A stretch of DNA of 64,000 nt from the NCBI RefSeq assembly GCF_000400995.2, contig NZ_DF238950.1, positions 244,702-308,701 on the forward strand, in the 5' to 3' direction. Source of the stretch: Acidovorax sp. MR-S7. GTDB taxonomy: Bacteria; Pseudomonadota; Gammaproteobacteria; Burkholderiales; Burkholderiaceae_C. The position numbers and the translations under genes are program-made. Below the pieces are notes generated by a model. That model was not told the DNA's origin. It searched no databases and was given only the letters and a program-made list of their open reading frames with translations. Shown here in pieces: positions 1 through 9,814 of this stretch. Positions within the stretch are counted from its first letter, which is position 1, and the number at the start of each line of letters is the position of its first letter.

Positions 1-356
1 CGCACGTTCGAGGGCTGATCGATCGCCAGGCCCACCACCTGCCAGCCCTTCGCGCGGTGCTCGGCGTGGAAGCGGTTGAGCAGCGGCAGCTCGTCCACGC
101 ACGGCGGGCACCAGGTGGCCCAGAAGTTCAGCAGCAAGGGTTTGCCCTGAAAGGACGCCATGCGCACGGCCTCGCCCGCGGGGCCGTCGAAGCTCGCGCC
201 CCACAGCGCCTCGGCCGCGCCGTCACGCACCGGCTGCGGCTGCAGGCGCCACAACGCGAAGCCCGCGCCGCCCAGCGCCGCGAGCGCACCGATGCCGACG
301 GTGAGCCAGCGGCGGCGCGAGATGTCGGAAGAAGCAGGAGAGAGCGAATCGTTCAT
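1..356 (-). CDS. TlpA-like thioredoxin-fold protein (C-terminus outside window)
   Basis: Membrane-anchored or exported thiol-disulfide oxidoreductase of the TlpA/ResA/redoxin type, expected to act on the periplasmic side. Only the first 118 residues are in the window. Residues about 14-38 form a basic-then-hydrophobic N-terminal anchor or signal. The redoxin domain follows, with the motif FWATWCPPC and the CPPC active site at residues 83-86. The ATG overlaps the stop of the upstream gene by 4 bases (ATGA), so the two are co-transcribed. The partner substrate is not evident; cytochrome c maturation or general disulfide reduction are the usual roles. Confidence 0.85.
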   Translation of the reverse strand, partial: MNDSLSPASSDISRRRWLTVGIGALAALGGAGFALWRLQPQPVRDGAAEALWGASFDGPAGEAVRMASFQGKPLLLNFWATWCPPCVDELPLLNRFHAEHRAKGWQVVGLAIDQPSNV

Positions 357-964
357 GGAGCAAGAGGGGAAGAAGGCGACTCCTGCAGCAGCTTGCGCAC
401 GGCGTCGGCATCGCCGCGCGGCGCGCGGCCGCGCGCGTCGGGGCGCAGGGCACCGCGCAGGTCGTCCAGATCGTAGATCAGCAGGTGCACGCCGATCTCC
501 TCGCCCAGGACGGGCGAGCGGCTGCTCAGGCTCAGCGCGTCGACCGGCTCGCCGCGCAAGCCCGTCACCGTGCGCGGCTCGTAGTTCACGTGGTGGTCGA
601 TGAGGGCGATCTCCGCGGATTTGGAGTCGTCGCAGAACAAAGACAAATAGATATCCGACAGCCGCGTGGCCGTGCCGTGCCAGACGGCGCCGCCCAGGTA
701 GGGGCGGAAGGCCTGCATGCGCTGCATCCACACCAGCGCCAGCTCGCGCAGCGCGCGCAGCTCCATCGGCTGAGTGTCGGCATGGAAGAGGCCGATGTAC
801 TCGCGCACCGCATCCTCGACCAGGTCGTTGTCGGGCAAGGGCGTGCGCGCGGGCAGGCCCAGCGCCTTGACGGCACGGCGCTTGGCCGGCCCCCACTCCA
901 TGCCCTCCTCGACAACCAGGCGGGCGGCGACGTTGGCGATTTCGGTGACGAGGGCGTTTTCCAT
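353..964 (-). CDS. conserved uncharacterised protein
   Basis: A 203-residue soluble protein that I do not recognise by name. It has no signal peptide or membrane segment. The most distinctive stretch is GTATRLSDIYLSLFCDDSKS, whose G-(S/T)-x5-SD-x-x-L pattern loosely recalls nucleotidyltransferase folds; this is a resemblance only. The ATG at 964 is preferred over an in-frame ATG at 991 because it is followed directly by the well-formed MENALVTEIANVAARLV helix. It overlaps the downstream TlpA-like gene by 4 bases and is divergent from mpl. Confidence 0.7.
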   Translation of the reverse strand: MENALVTEIANVAARLVVEEGMEWGPAKRRAVKALGLPARTPLPDNDLVEDAVREYIGLFHADTQPMELRALRELALVWMQRMQAFRPYLGGAVWHGTATRLSDIYLSLFCDDSKSAEIALIDHHVNYEPRTVTGLRGEPVDALSLSSRSPVLGEEIGVHLLIYDLDDLRGALRPDARGRAPRGDADAVRKLLQESPSSPLAP

Positions 965-1084
965 GGCGATGGTCCCGGGCAGACGTGGCATTGTGGACCG
1001 AATGCCATGGCGCAGCCTTGACACGGCACGGACAACGCGCACGGCACAGGGGCATTGCACGCAGCAGCCGCACGACTCACTCCG

Positions 1085-1128
1085 TTTTTCATAGCTGCCT
1101 GCGCTTGACCCGCGAGCGCTGCAGGCCC
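1085..1128. repeat. dispersed palindromic repeat, family 1 (upstream of mpl)
   Basis: An oligo-T flank is followed by CATAGCTGCC and an imperfect palindrome (CCTGCGCT to AGCGC-TGCAGG). It lies in the divergent spacer between the uncharacterised gene and mpl, just upstream of the presumed mpl promoter. Confidence 0.75.
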
Positions 1129-1144
1129 ATTCGGCACCCCGCCT

Positions 1145-1150
1145 TAGAAT
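1145..1150 (+). promoter_or_regulatory. candidate mpl minus-10 element close to the start codon
   Basis: The hexamer TAGAAT ends 8 bases before the mpl ATG, so a transcript started from it would have almost no 5' leader. No convincing minus-35 was found. No Shine-Dalgarno sequence precedes the ATG. Confidence 0.4.
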
Positions 1151-1158
1151 CGGCGCCC

Positions 1159-2559
1159 ATGCATATCCACATCCTGGGCATCTGCGGCACGTTCATGGGC
1201 GGCGTGGCCGCGCTGGCCCGCGAGGCAGGCCACAGCGTGACCGGCTGCGACGCTGGCGTCTACCCCCCCATGAGCGACCAGCTGCGCGCCCTGGGGATCG
1301 AGCTCATCGAAGGCTACGGCGCCGACCAGCTCGCGCTGCGGCCCGACGTGTTCGTGGTCGGCAACGTGGTGAGCCGCGCCCGGCTGCCGGACGGCACGCC
1401 GAAGTTCCCGCTGATGGAGGCCATCCTCGACGCGGGCGCGCCCTACACCAGCGGCCCGCAGTGGCTGGCCGAGCACGTGCTGCAAGGCCGCCACGTGCTG
1501 GCCGTGGCCGGCACGCACGGCAAGACCACCACCACATCGATGCTGGCCTGGGTGCTGGAGGCGGCAGGCCTGTCGCCAGGCTTCCTAGTGGGCGGCGTGC
1601 CGCTCGACTTCGGCATCTCCGCGCGCCTGGGCGCGCAGGCGGCGGGCCAGGAGCGGCCGCTGTTCGTAATCGAGGCGGACGAGTACGACACCGCCTTCTT
1701 CGACAAGCGCAGCAAGTTCGTGCACTACCGGCCGCGCACCGCCGTGCTGAACAACCTGGAGTTCGACCACGCGGACATCTTCGACGACCTGGCCGCCATC
1801 GAACGCCAGTTCCACCACCTGGTGCGCACCGTGCCGCCCTCGGGCCGCGTGGTGGCCAACGGACTGGAGGAAAGCCTGGCGCGCGTGCTGCACTTGGGAC
1901 TCTGGAGCCAGGTGGCCGCCTTCGGCGCCACGGTGAGCGACTTCACCGCGCACGGCGAGCCACACGATTTCGAGGTGCTGCGGCGCGGCCGCGCCGTGGC
2001 GCACGTGCGCTGGTCCCTGTCGGGCGTGCACAACCAGCTCAACGCGCTGGCCGCCATCGCAGCGGCGGAACACGTGGGCGTGGCCCCCGCCCAGGCAGCC
2101 GAGGCGCTGGCGCGCTTCCAGAACGTCAAGCGCCGCATGGAGCTGCGCGGCACCGCTGCGGGCATCCGCGTGTACGACGACTTCGCCCACCACCCCACGG
2201 CGCTGCGCACCACGCTGGACGGGCTGCGCCGCAGCATCCAGGCGGACAGCCCTGGCAGCCGCATCCTGGCCGTGTTCGAGCCGCGCAGCAACACCATGAA
2301 GCTGGGCACGATGAAGGCCCAGTTGCCCTGGGCGCTGGAGGCGGCCGACCTGGCCTTCTGCCACACGGCGGGCCTGGACTGGGACGCTGCCGAGGCGCTG
2401 GCCCCGCTGGGCGCGCGGGCGCGCACGGCAGCGGACATTCCCACGCTGCTGGCGCAGATCACCGAGGCGGCCCGGCCCGGCGACCACATCATCTGCATGA
2501 GCAACGGCAGCTTCGGCGGCATCCACGCGCGGCTGCTCGACGCGCTCTCAAAAAAATAG
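1159..2559 (+). CDS. mpl: UDP-N-acetylmuramate:L-Ala-gamma-D-Glu-meso-DAP ligase
   Basis: Murein-recycling ligase that joins the tripeptide L-Ala-gamma-D-Glu-meso-DAP, recovered from old peptidoglycan, to UDP-MurNAc in the cytoplasm. The 466-residue protein starts with the Rossmann-type MHIHILGICGTFMGG and carries the Mur-ligase P-loop [10 protein letters not shown] at about 118-127, then EADEYDTAFFDKRSKF and the [14 protein letters not shown] motif. The C-terminal domain has YDDFAHHPTA and FEPRSNTMK, typical of Mpl rather than MurC; a separate murC lies in the dcw cluster. The start at 1159 matches the family N-terminus; a longer upstream reading is in repeat and spacer sequence. Its TAG stop lies inside a palindromic repeat. 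Confidence 0.97.
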   Translation: MHIHILGICGTFMGGVAALAREAGHSVTGCDAGVYPPMSDQLRALGIELIEGYGADQLALRPDVFVVGNVVSRARLPDGTPKFPLMEAILDAGAPYTSGPQWLAEHVLQGRHVLAVAGTHGKTTTTSMLAWVLEAAGLSPGFLVGGVPLDFGISARLGAQAAGQERPLFVIEADEYDTAFFDKRSKFVHYRPRTAVLNNLEFDHADIFDDLAAIERQFHHLVRTVPPSGRVVANGLEESLARVLHLGLWSQVAAFGATVSDFTAHGEPHDFEVLRRGRAVAHVRWSLSGVHNQLNALAAIAAAEHVGVAPAQAAEALARFQNVKRRMELRGTAAGIRVYDDFAHHPTALRTTLDGLRRSIQADSPGSRILAVFEPRSNTMKLGTMKAQLPWALEAADLAFCHTAGLDWDAAEALAPLGARARTAADIPTLLAQITEAARPGDHIICMSNGSFGGIHARLLDALSKK

Positions 2560-2592
2560 CTGCCAGCGCTTGCTACACAAGCGCTGGCAGCC
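2548..2592. repeat. dispersed palindromic repeat, family 1 (3' end of mpl)
   Basis: The best copy in the window: 13-bp perfect arms CTGCCAGCGCTTG and CAAGCGCTGGCAG around CTACA, preceded by a run of seven A. The mpl stop codon TAG (2557-2559) is part of the repeat. The hairpin could end mpl transcription, but the 3' flank here lacks a long T run. Confidence 0.9.
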
Positions 2593-2614
2593 AATTCAGC
2601 TTGAATCTTCTGCT

Positions 2615-2923
2615 TTAGAAGCTGACCGCCATCGCCGGCACATCCACGCGCACGATCGGCTTGGACAACGCCGCGACGGTGGCGCGCGCGAACTGGGACG
2701 ACCAGGCCGCGTCGGCCATCAGCGTGGCGCCTGCCGCATTCGCCACGGTCAACACCTTGTCGGCCAGCAGCACCTTGCCGCTGGCGCGCAGGGGCTCGCA
2801 CTCCAGGCGGGTGAATTCGTCGTCCAGCCAGCGGCGCGCTTCCTCGTGCGAGAGGGGCGTGCCCTGCGGGTCCAGCTGGAATTCCTGCCCGGGCGCCAGG
2901 GTGACCAAAACTTCGCTGTGCAT
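2615..2923 (-). CDS. small conserved hypothetical protein
   Basis: A 102-residue soluble acidic protein starting MHSEVLVTLAPGQEFQLD. No known domain, signal peptide or membrane helix was recognised. It lies 35 bases downstream of aroG on the same strand and may be read through from it. Its TAA stop faces the 3' end of mpl (convergent). The ATG at 2923 is the only good start. Function unknown. Confidence 0.65.
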   Translation of the reverse strand: MHSEVLVTLAPGQEFQLDPQGTPLSHEEARRWLDDEFTRLECEPLRASGKVLLADKVLTVANAAGATLMADAAWSSQFARATVAALSKPIVRVDVPAMAVSF

Positions 2924-2958
2924 GGTTCGTTGCCTTCCGTGGTAATGAATCCCCGAGC

Positions 2959-4074
2959 TTACACGGCGCGGCGCGCCTGCACGGCGGCGGCCAGGTCGGC
3001 CAGGCAGGCGACGGAGTCGTCCCAGCCCAGGCAGGCGTCGGTGATGCTCTTGCCGTATTCGAGCTGCGCCGCATCGTCCTTGCCGGGCGTGAACTTCTGC
3101 GCGCCGGCGTGCAGGTGGCTCTCGATCATCACGCCGAAGACGCTGCGCGAGCCGCCCTCGATCTGGCCGGCGATGTCGCGTGCCACGTCGCGCTGGCGCT
3201 CGTGCTGCTTGCTGCTGTTGGCATGGCTGCAGTCCACCATCAGCGTGGCCGGCAGGCCGGCGGCCTGCAGGTCCTTGCAGGCGGCCTCCACGCTGGCCGC
3301 GTCGTAGTTGGGGGCCTTGCCGCCGCGCAGGATCACGTGGCAGTCCTTGTTGCCCGCCGTGTGCACGATGGCCACCTGGCCGTTCTTGTGCACGGACAGG
3401 AAGTGGTGGCCGCGGCTGGCGGACTGGATGGCGTCGGTGGCGATGCGGATATTGCCGTCCGTTCCGTTCTTGAAGCCGATGGGCGCCGAGATGCCCGAGG
3501 CCAGCTCGCGGTGCACCTGGCTCTCGGTGGTGCGCGCGCCGATGGCGCCCCAGGAGATCAGGTCGCCGATGTACTGCGGCGAGATCACGTCCAGGAACTC
3601 GCTGCCCGCCGGCACGCCCAGGCGGTTGATGTCAATGAGCAGCTGGCGCGCGATGCGCAGGCCCTCGTCGATGCGGTAGCTGCCGTCCAGGTAGGGGTCG
3701 TTGATGAGGCCCTTCCAGCCCACGGTGGTGCGGGGCTTCTCGAAATAGACGCGCATCACGACTTCCAGCGTGTCCTTGTACTGCTCGCGCACGGCCTGGA
3801 GCTTGCGCGCGTATTCCAGCGCGGCCGCCGGGTCGTGGATCGAGCAGGGGCCGAGGATGACCAGCAGGCGGTCGTCCTCGCCGGACATGATGCGCTGGAT
3901 GTTGCGCCGCGTCTGCGCGATCAGCGATTCGATGCCCGAACCGCGGATGGGGAAGAAGCGGATCAGGTGTTCGGGCGGTGGAAGCACGGTGATGTCCTTG
4001 ATGCGTTGGTCGTCGGTCTGGCTGGTCTTCTCGACGTTGCGGTACCAGGCATCGCTGGAAGCAGGGGCGGTCAT
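2959..4074 (-). CDS. aroG: 3-deoxy-7-phosphoheptulonate synthase, class I
   Basis: First enzyme of the shikimate pathway: condenses phosphoenolpyruvate with erythrose 4-phosphate to DAHP. The 371-residue protein has the AroF/AroG/AroH signatures LLVILGPCSIHDP, VYFEKPRTTVGWKGLINDP, GARTTESQVHRELASG and CSHANSSK, and is full length. The ATG is preceded by GAGAGGA about 7 bases upstream. About 45 bases further upstream sit a strong terminator and an 18-residue leader peptide rich in Phe, Tyr and Trp, so expression is probably controlled by transcription attenuation. Which aromatic amino acid, if any, inhibits the enzyme cannot be read from the sequence. Confidence 0.97.
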   Translation of the reverse strand: MTAPASSDAWYRNVEKTSQTDDQRIKDITVLPPPEHLIRFFPIRGSGIESLIAQTRRNIQRIMSGEDDRLLVILGPCSIHDPAAALEYARKLQAVREQYKDTLEVVMRVYFEKPRTTVGWKGLINDPYLDGSYRIDEGLRIARQLLIDINRLGVPAGSEFLDVISPQYIGDLISWGAIGARTTESQVHRELASGISAPIGFKNGTDGNIRIATDAIQSASRGHHFLSVHKNGQVAIVHTAGNKDCHVILRGGKAPNYDAASVEAACKDLQAAGLPATLMVDCSHANSSKQHERQRDVARDIAGQIEGGSRSVFGVMIESHLHAGAQKFTPGKDDAAQLEYGKSITDACLGWDDSVACLADLAAAVQARRAV

Positions 4075-4118
4075 GGGGTGTCCTCTCGGGGGTATGGAAG
4101 GGGGTCTAGGGGAAAGGC

Positions 4119-4156
4119 AAAAAAAAACCGCCGGGCTTTTCAGCTTCGGCGGTTTT
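4119..4156 (-). terminator. attenuator terminator of aroG
   Basis: On the aroG strand: arm AACCGCCG (4154-4147), a 13-base loop, arm CGGCGGTT (4133-4126), then a run of T reaching 4119 (nine T including two from the stem). It lies between the aromatic leader peptide and aroG, so it would terminate before the structural gene. The 5' arm CCGCCG can instead pair with CGGCGG in the Pro-Gly-Gly codons of the leader peptide (4205-4200), giving a plausible antiterminator. The A flank on the other side also makes it usable as a terminator from the opposite strand. Confidence 0.8.
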
Positions 4157-4195
4157 CTTTGAGAAGGGGGCTCAGTCAGGGTGCGCGCATACCTC

Positions 4196-4252
4196 TCATC
4201 CGCCGGGGACAGAGAACCAAAAGTAAAAGTAAAACGCGCTACGGACTGGCAT
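4196..4252 (-). CDS. aroG attenuator leader peptide (18 aa)
   Basis: A short ORF, ATG to TGA, encoding MPVRSAFYFYFWFSVPGG. Seven consecutive residues are aromatic (FYFYFWF). It lies just upstream of the terminator hairpin that precedes aroG. This is the classical design of a translation-coupled attenuator: ribosome stalling on Phe, Tyr or Trp codons when charged tRNA is scarce would leave the Pro-Gly-Gly codon region free to block the terminator. Assignment rests on composition, position and the alternative pairing; no expression data can be seen. Confidence 0.85.
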   Translation of the reverse strand: MPVRSAFYFYFWFSVPGG

Positions 4253-4302
4253 GCGCTTCAATGTAGCACGGTTTGCGGCGGCGCAACATACGGGCGGCGT
4301 TG

Positions 4303-4854
4303 CTATGACGCTACACGCGCCAGCCAGCCACGCAGGCGCGACAACAGCGGGCGCCTGCGCGCCGGACGCGGCGTGCGGCCCATGCCGGAGTCGCCGGGAT
4401 GGGCGTCGCCCTGCTCGTACATGTCCAGCACCAGCAGCGCCTCGCCCAGCGTGCGCCAGGCCAGGCGCTCGAATTCGCCGAAGCGCTCGGCCTCCGACGG
4501 ACTGCGCTGCTGCAGCGCCTCCTGCCAGCGCGCCAGCGCGTCCCGCAGCTCGCGCAGTGCGCGCTGGTAGGCGCCGAATTCGTGCAGCGCGTGCCACGCC
4601 GATCCCATGCCGGTGAGCTGGAGCTGGTGCTCGCGGGCGCAGCGCGCCAGCGCCTTGATGCTGCGCGCCACGGCCTGCGCGTCGGCGCTGGTCCGCCGCG
4701 CGCGCGTGGCGGCTTCGATGTGCTCCGACAGCGCGCCCAGGCTGCCGCGCAGTTCGCGCGTTTCCTCCTGGGCCACGCCTTCGCGCAGGAAGCGGCTCAG
4801 CCCGGCGAACGAGGCAGGCGTGTGGTGCAGCCGGCTGGAGGATGGTGCGGACAT
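4303..4854 (-). CDS. hypothetical helical protein
   Basis: A 183-residue protein that I do not recognise. It is largely alpha-helical and rich in Ala, Arg and Glu, with heptad-like stretches around residues 25-75 and 85-130 that suggest coiled coil. It has no signal peptide and a very basic C-terminal tail (RRRPLLSRLRGWLARVAS). It lies between tldD (45 bases upstream) and the aroG leader (50 bases downstream) on the same strand. ATG at 4854 begins MSAPSSSRLHH. Function unknown. Confidence 0.6.
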   Translation of the reverse strand: MSAPSSSRLHHTPASFAGLSRFLREGVAQEETRELRGSLGALSEHIEAATRARRTSADAQAVARSIKALARCAREHQLQLTGMGSAWHALHEFGAYQRALRELRDALARWQEALQQRSPSEAERFGEFERLAWRTLGEALLVLDMYEQGDAHPGDSGMGRTPRPARRRPLLSRLRGWLARVAS

Positions 4855-4899
4855 GGGGCTGCCCTGCGCCGAGTGTGCGGGCGGGGTGGGCCGCCGCGG

Positions 4900-6360
<1,461 letters not shown>

Positions 6361-6366
6361 CCGGGG

Positions 6367-6372
6367 ATTGTA
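6367..6372 (-). promoter_or_regulatory. candidate leaderless minus-10 for tldD
   Basis: TACAAT (5/6 to TATAAT) lies exactly 6 bases before the tldD ATG. If used, transcription would start at or next to the start codon. The minus-35 region is poor. Confidence 0.4.
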
Positions 6373-6403
6373 GGCAGCGGGGCATGCCCCCGCTTGCGCG
6401 CGG

Positions 6404-7564
6404 CTACGCGTCCTCGGCCTGCTGCTGGGCGCGCGCCACCGACATCAGCACCCCCAGCGCCAGCCCCAGCGTGACCATGGCCGTGCCGCCGTAGCTCACG
6501 AAGGGCAGCGGCACGCCCACCACGGGCAGGATGCCGCTGACCATGCCCATGTTCACGAAGGCATAGGTGAAGAAGATCATGGCCACGGCCGACGCCATCA
6601 GCCGGCCGAACAGCGTGGGTGCCCCCGCGGCGATGGCCAGGGCGCGCCACACCAGCAGGATGAAGCAGGCGATCAGCGTGAGGTTGCCCGCCAAGCCGAA
6701 CTCCTCGGAATAGGCGGCGAAGATGAAGTCGGTCGTGCGCTCGGGGATGAATTCCAGGTGCGTCTGCGTGCCGGCCATGAAGCCCTTGCCCCAGACGCCG
6801 CCCGAGCCGATGGCGATCATGCCCTGGATGATGTGGAAGCCCTTGCCCAGCGGGTCGCGCGTGGGGTCGAGCAGCGTGCACACGCGCTGGCGCTGGTATT
6901 CGTGCAGCACGCGCCAGTCCACGCCGTCGGCGCACAGCTGCGGCTCGAACCACACGATGAGCGCAATGCCCACCACGCCCACCAGCACCGGCGGCACCAC
7001 CAGCCGCCACGGCAGGCCCGCGAAGAAGATCACCGACAGGCCCGCCGCCATCACCAGCAGCGAGGTGCCCAGGTCCGGCTGCTTCATGATCAGCCCCACG
7101 GGCACGGCGAGCAGCACGGCGGCCACCACGAAGTCCAGCGCGCGCAGCTGTCCCTCGCGCTTCTGGAACCACCAGGCCAGCATCAGCGGCGTGGCGATCT
7201 TGAGCAGCTCGCTCGGCTGGATGACCACGCCCACGTTGATCCAGCGCTGCGCACCCTTCTTGGTGATGCCGAACAGCGCCACCGCCACCAGCAGCGCCAC
7301 GCCCAGCGTGTAGAGCGGCACGGCCAGCATCATCAGGCGCTGCGGCGGCACCTGCGCCACCACGAACAGGATGCCCGCCGCCAGCAGCATGTTGCGCCCG
7401 TGGTCCACGAACCGCGTGCCGTGGTCGTAGCCCGAGGAATACATGGCCGTGAGGCCGATGGAGGCCAGCACCAGCAGCAGCGCGATGAGCGGCCAGTCGA
7501 AGCCGCGGAAGAACGGCAGGATGCGCTGCGCCAGGGTGGGGGAGTCGAAGGTCGCGGTGGCCAT
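6404..7564 (-). CDS. rodA: rod-shape peptidoglycan polymerase RodA
   Basis: SEDS-family integral membrane glycosyltransferase that polymerises lipid II for cell elongation, normally with PBP2. The 386-residue protein has about ten hydrophobic segments. It shows the SEDS hallmarks [39 protein letters not shown]-like [33 protein letters not shown] and the C-terminal [16 protein letters not shown]. mreBCD and the PBP2 gene are not in the window upstream, so rodA is here separate from the usual mre operon. A second SEDS gene, ftsW, is in the dcw cluster. Confidence 0.96.
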   Translation of the reverse strand: MATATFDSPTLAQRILPFFRGFDWPLIALLLVLASIGLTAMYSSGYDHGTRFVDHGRNMLLAAGILFVVAQVPPQRLMMLAVPLYTLGVALLVAVALFGITKKGAQRWINVGVVIQPSELLKIATPLMLAWWFQKREGQLRALDFVVAAVLLAVPVGLIMKQPDLGTSLLVMAAGLSVIFFAGLPWRLVVPPVLVGVVGIALIVWFEPQLCADGVDWRVLHEYQRQRVCTLLDPTRDPLGKGFHIIQGMIAIGSGGVWGKGFMAGTQTHLEFIPERTTDFIFAAYSEEFGLAGNLTLIACFILLVWRALAIAAGAPTLFGRLMASAVAMIFFTYAFVNMGMVSGILPVVGVPLPFVSYGGTAMVTLGLALGVLMSVARAQQQAEDA

Positions 7565-7598
7565 GGTAATGTCGTGCGCCCGCGATTATCCTCGCCCC

Positions 7599-8183
7599 AT
7601 GCCCGCCACCCACCTGCTCTACCTGCACGGCTTTCGCTCCTCGCCCCAGTCCGCCAAGGCCCGGCTGACGGCCGAGCGCGTGGCCGAACGCCACCCCGGC
7701 GCGACCTTCTGGTGCCCTCAGCTGCCCCCCTCGCCGCGCGAGGCCATGGCGCTGGTGGCGGACGGCATCGCGCCCTGGCCCCGTTCGCGCATGGCGGTGA
7801 TCGGCTCCTCGCTCGGCGGCTTCTACGCGAGCTGGGTCGCGCAGCAGGCGCACTGCCCCAGCGTGCTGCTGAACCCCGCCGTCGATCCGGCGCGCGACCT
7901 CGCGCGCTACATCGGCGAGCAGACCGCCTGGCACAACCCCGAGGAGCGCTTCTTCTTCCGCCCGGAGTTCATCTCCGAGCTGCAGGCGCTCGACGTGCGC
8001 GGACTGCCGCCCTCGGGGCCGGAGCTGCTCATCGCCACCCAGGGCGACGAGGTGCTGGACTGGCGCGAGATGGTGGCGCGCTACCCCCAGGCCACCCAGC
8101 GCGTGCTGCCGGGCGGCGAGCATGCGCTGAACGACTATCCCCGGCACCTGGACGAGGTGCTGCGCTTTTGCAACCTGGTGTGA
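7599..8183 (+). CDS. YqiA/YcfP-type alpha/beta hydrolase
   Basis: A 194-residue putative esterase of the alpha/beta hydrolase fold. It starts with LLYLHGFRSSPQSAKA, has the nucleophile elbow GSSLGGFYASW (Ser in GSSLG), the Asp in ATQGDEVLDW and a C-terminal catalytic His in GGEHALNDYPRHL. The short length and HGFxSSPxSxK pattern match the YqiA family. Natural substrate unknown. It is divergent from rodA with a 34-base spacer. The ATG at 7599 opens directly into the first beta strand; longer readings run back into rodA. Confidence 0.88.
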   Translation: MPATHLLYLHGFRSSPQSAKARLTAERVAERHPGATFWCPQLPPSPREAMALVADGIAPWPRSRMAVIGSSLGGFYASWVAQQAHCPSVLLNPAVDPARDLARYIGEQTAWHNPEERFFFRPEFISELQALDVRGLPPSGPELLIATQGDEVLDWREMVARYPQATQRVLPGGEHALNDYPRHLDEVLRFCNLV

Positions 8184-8184
8184 G

Positions 8185-9744
8185 TCAATCGCGCTGCGGC
8201 GCGCCCGTGGCCGGCGCACCGCTGCGCCAGCGCGCGTAGTCGCGCGGGTAGGCGCGGCGGTAGCGATCCTCGTGCAGCGCCGCCTCGTCCTCCCGCCCCA
8301 GCAGGCGGGCGCTGGCGATGAGCTTCTCGACCACGCGCGGCTCGGGCGAGTAGTGCAGCAGGCGCAGGGCCGTGGCGTGCATGGCCTGCGCGTTGGCGGC
8401 CGTGGCGGGCGTGGTGGTGAGCCAGGCGAACTCGGCCGGCGCGCGGAAGAAGGTGACGCGCCGCGCTGCCTCCTGCGCCGTGAGCCCGCGCAGCGCGGCG
8501 GGACGCTCGGCCACGGGGCGGTAGAGGGCGCTGACCTGCGCATAGTCACGCGCCAGCATCCAGGCCAGCACGGGCGCCGCCAGCAGCGCCGCGCCCACCG
8601 GCCACCGCAGCGCCTGCCACACCTTCGGCGGCAGCAGCACCGCCACGGCCAGCAGCGCCGCCAGCTGGAAGGGGCCGTACCACAGCGGGAACTCCAGCAG
8701 GCTGTGCACGCCCACCAGGGCCAGCACGCCCCAGGCCAGCCGGCGCAGGAGCTGCGTCTCGTGCCACGGGCGGGCGCGCCACACGGCCCACAGCGCGCCG
8801 CCGCACAGCAGCAGCGCCACGGGCAGGCCCAGCTCCACGGCCAGGTGCAGCGGCAGGTCGTGGGCGTTGTCCAGCAGCACGCAGAAGCGCTCGCCAGGGA
8901 AAGCGGTGATGTAGTGCGCGTAGTCCAGCTCGCCCCAGCCCCAGCCCGTCCAGGGCCGCTCGCCGATCAGGTGCAGCACGTTGGCCCAGAGCACGCGGCG
9001 GCTGGTGCAGCGGCTGGATTCGTCGGCCAGGCGCGAGAACAGGCCGTCCGCGCGCACGCCCGTCCACTGCGCCAGCAGTTCGGGCAGCCACCACGCGGCC
9101 AGCAGGTAGGCCGCCAGCCCCACGGCGGCCACGGCAGGCGCCAGCGCGCCCTGGCCGCGCCGCCACAGCAGCAGCAGGCCCAGCAGCACCAGCCATTCCA
9201 GCGCGCCGGTGCGCGAGGCCGTGGCCGCCGCGCAGGCGGCCAGCAGCACCACGGCCCAGGGCACGGCCACGGCCAGCGCCAGCGGCCAGCGGGACGCAGG
9301 GCGCTCCCCCGCCACGGCCTGCAGCCGCGCCACCAGCCACAGAAGCGCCCACAGGCCCAGCAGCATCAGGGTGGCCTGCTGGTTGCGCTGGCGCAGGTTG
9401 CCCAGCGCCTGGCCGGGCGCGGCGGGGTGGACCCAGGGCGCCCAGCCGGGATCGCCCACGAAGTACTGCAGCAGCCCGATGCACGCGCCCGCCACCGCAC
9501 CCAGCAGCAGCCCCCAGGCCAGGCCCCACCCCAGGCGCGTGCCGGGGAGCCGGCCCGCCCAGGCCAGCGCGGCGATGCCCCAGGCGCAGGCGGCGCTGGC
9601 CATCAGCGGCCAGAAGCTGGTCTGCGGCGCCTGCGTGACGCCGAAGACGAAGGGCAGCCCCGCCGCCAGCGCCACGAGCGCGATGGCGCCGCCATGCGGC
9701 CAGGATGGCCGGGACGATGAGAGAGGGGAATTCAGGGGGGACAT
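8185..9744 (-). CDS. O-antigen-ligase-like polytopic membrane protein (Wzy_C/PglL type)
   Basis: A protein of about 519 residues with ten or more hydrophobic segments in its first two thirds and a soluble C-terminal part. The segment with ASRTGALEWLVL, WTGWGWGELDYAHY and DNAHDLPLHLAVELG resembles the large loop of O-antigen ligases and oligosaccharyltransferases of the Wzy_C/PglL class, which transfer lipid-linked glycans to LPS or pilin. No pilin or glycan genes are adjacent, so acceptor and glycan are unknown. Start 9744 chosen; 9759 is an in-frame alternative. Convergent with the YqiA-like gene (1 base between stops) and divergent from the exonuclease gene. Confidence 0.75.
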   Translation of the reverse strand: MSPLNSPLSSSRPSWPHGGAIALVALAAGLPFVFGVTQAPQTSFWPLMASAACAWGIAALAWAGRLPGTRLGWGLAWGLLLGAVAGACIGLLQYFVGDPGWAPWVHPAAPGQALGNLRQRNQQATLMLLGLWALLWLVARLQAVAGERPASRWPLALAVAVPWAVVLLAACAAATASRTGALEWLVLLGLLLLWRRGQGALAPAVAAVGLAAYLLAAWWLPELLAQWTGVRADGLFSRLADESSRCTSRRVLWANVLHLIGERPWTGWGWGELDYAHYITAFPGERFCVLLDNAHDLPLHLAVELGLPVALLLCGGALWAVWRARPWHETQLLRRLAWGVLALVGVHSLLEFPLWYGPFQLAALLAVAVLLPPKVWQALRWPVGAALLAAPVLAWMLARDYAQVSALYRPVAERPAALRGLTAQEAARRVTFFRAPAEFAWLTTTPATAANAQAMHATALRLLHYSPEPRVVEKLIASARLLGREDEAALHEDRYRRAYPRDYARWRSGAPATGAPQRD

Positions 9745-9814
9745 ACGGCGCCGGAACATGGCCGGTGTGTGGCCGGGCATTGTGCATGGGCGTGCGTGGG
9801 AAAATGCCGTCCCT

